From: Gammaproteobacteria bacterium
GTDB lineage: Bacteria; Pseudomonadota; Gammaproteobacteria; S012-40
DNA length: 6,758 nucleotides
Reading direction: 5' to 3'
NCBI GenBank assembly: GCA_029864945.1
Contig: JAOTSL010000182.1
Coordinates: 1 to 6,758, forward strand
Positions 6,383 through 6,758 of this stretch are shown here, piece after piece. A program made the position numbers and the translations under genes. The notes beneath the pieces were generated by a model. It searched no databases. It was not told where the DNA came from and saw nothing but the letters and a program-made list of their open reading frames with translations. Numbering within the stretch: position 1 is the first letter of the stretch; every line of letters begins with the position of its first letter.

Positions 6383-6758
6383 TTATTTCACTGCCTTTTC
6401 TTTTAAATTCACTATATCCCTAGGCGCCATATGCTCTTTTCGCCTGTAGGTTAGAATTGCTGGTATGGCCGTGCCTACAATAATGAGAACAACAAGAATG
6501 ACCGGCCACAAAACTGGCTTATTCCATGACTTTCGCTTTATCTTTCTTTCTATTGATTCTATTCGTTTATACTGCAATGTATTATGTGCCATTAAATTCG
6601 GCTTACCATTCAGGTACCAGCTATGGCTTAATGAAAATTGCTTAGGATTGTAGCCCCAAATCCACGGTGCATCTTCGCGAATGATATCCACCATTTGATC
6701 AATCACTTTTCTACGACGATTACTGTTGGGCATATTTTTCATCTGATCAAACAATTTA
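6383..6758 (-). CDS. Peptide-type ABC substrate-binding protein (SBP family 5), C-terminal part, with C-terminal membrane anchor
   Basis: Only the last ~124 codons are in the window; the frame is open through the right edge, and the leucine codon at 6754-6752 is internal rather than a start. The segment MPNSNRRRKVIDQMVDIIREDAPWIW matches the closing helix and strand of family 5 (Dpp/Opp-type) binding proteins, and is followed by SHSWYLNGKPNLM, which is normally close to the end of such proteins. Here the chain continues: a basic stretch (RKIKRKSWNKP), a ~20-residue hydrophobic helix (PVLWPVILVVLIIVGTAIPA), then a basic tail starting YRRKEH. The expected topology is binding domain in the periplasm, one membrane pass and a ~23-residue cytoplasmic tail. 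Classical Gram-negative family 5 proteins are soluble in the periplasm and end before such a helix. It is the first visible gene of the importer operon and would capture ligand for the two permeases. The ligand cannot be judged because the binding cleft lies mostly outside. Confidence 0.88.
   Translation of the reverse strand, partial: KLFDQMKNMPNSNRRRKVIDQMVDIIREDAPWIWGYNPKQFSLSHSWYLNGKPNLMAHNTLQYKRIESIERKIKRKSWNKPVLWPVILVVLIIVGTAIPAILTYRRKEHMAPRDIVNLKEKAVK

Larger units (their letters stand above)
1863..6758 (-). other. Peptide-type ABC importer operon (binding protein, two permeases, fused ATPase)
   Basis: Four same-strand genes are packed with junctions of 0 bp, a 4-bp overlap and 18 bp, so a single transcript is very likely. 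All core parts of an importer are present once: binding protein, one DppB-type and one DppC-type permease, and one protein carrying both ATPases. No promoter is seen inside; transcription should start right of the window. The gene order resembles yejABEF (binding protein, B-type permease, C-type permease, fused ATPase), but both the C-type permease and the ATPase are much longer than the E. coli Yej proteins. Confidence 0.85.

Overview
The window looks like chromosomal DNA of an AT-rich (roughly 40% G+C by eye) Gram-negative bacterium. A gammaproteobacterium is most likely: it has a Bpt-type aminoacyl-tRNA-protein transferase, a lipoprotein with a lipobox, and a dipeptide/oligopeptide (Dpp/Opp/Yej-class) importer with a fused double ATPase. 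A marine or cellulolytic lineage is possible, but nothing here fixes the genus.

Layout, left to right. (1) Positions 1-567, plus strand: the C-terminal ~188 residues of Bpt, the leucyltransferase of the bacterial N-degron pathway. Its reading frame is open to the left edge, so the gene starts outside the window. (2) Positions 568-955, minus strand: what appears to be a decayed sensor histidine kinase gene. It keeps an N-terminal hydrophobic segment, a frameshifted sensor-like domain and the last ~20 residues of a kinase ATPase domain; the catalytic core is gone. Its terminal stop codon touches the bpt stop codon. (3) Positions 956-1064: a short divergent intergenic region. (4) Positions 1065-1829, plus strand: an unrecognised lipoprotein of 254 residues. 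(5) Positions 1863-6758, minus strand: a tightly packed four-gene ABC importer operon. In transcription order it encodes the C-terminus of a substrate-binding protein (running off the right edge), a DppB-type permease, an enlarged DppC-type permease and a 670-residue fused DppD-DppF ATPase.

The importer genes are joined by TAA-ATG abutment, an ATGA overlap and an 18-bp gap, so they are very probably cotranscribed and translationally coupled from a promoter beyond the right edge. Together they would form one complete uptake machine for a peptide-like substrate: the binding protein delivers ligand, the two permeases form the channel, and the fused ATPase powers it from the cytoplasm. Two features depart from textbook Dpp/Opp. 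The binding protein ends in a transmembrane anchor with a cytoplasmic tail, and the DppC-type subunit carries about 200 extra N-terminal residues, including four extra predicted membrane segments and a ~100-residue periplasmic segment. I see no RNA genes, CRISPR arrays, insertion sequences or prophage genes, and no stretch over 300 bases without a gene or gene remnant.
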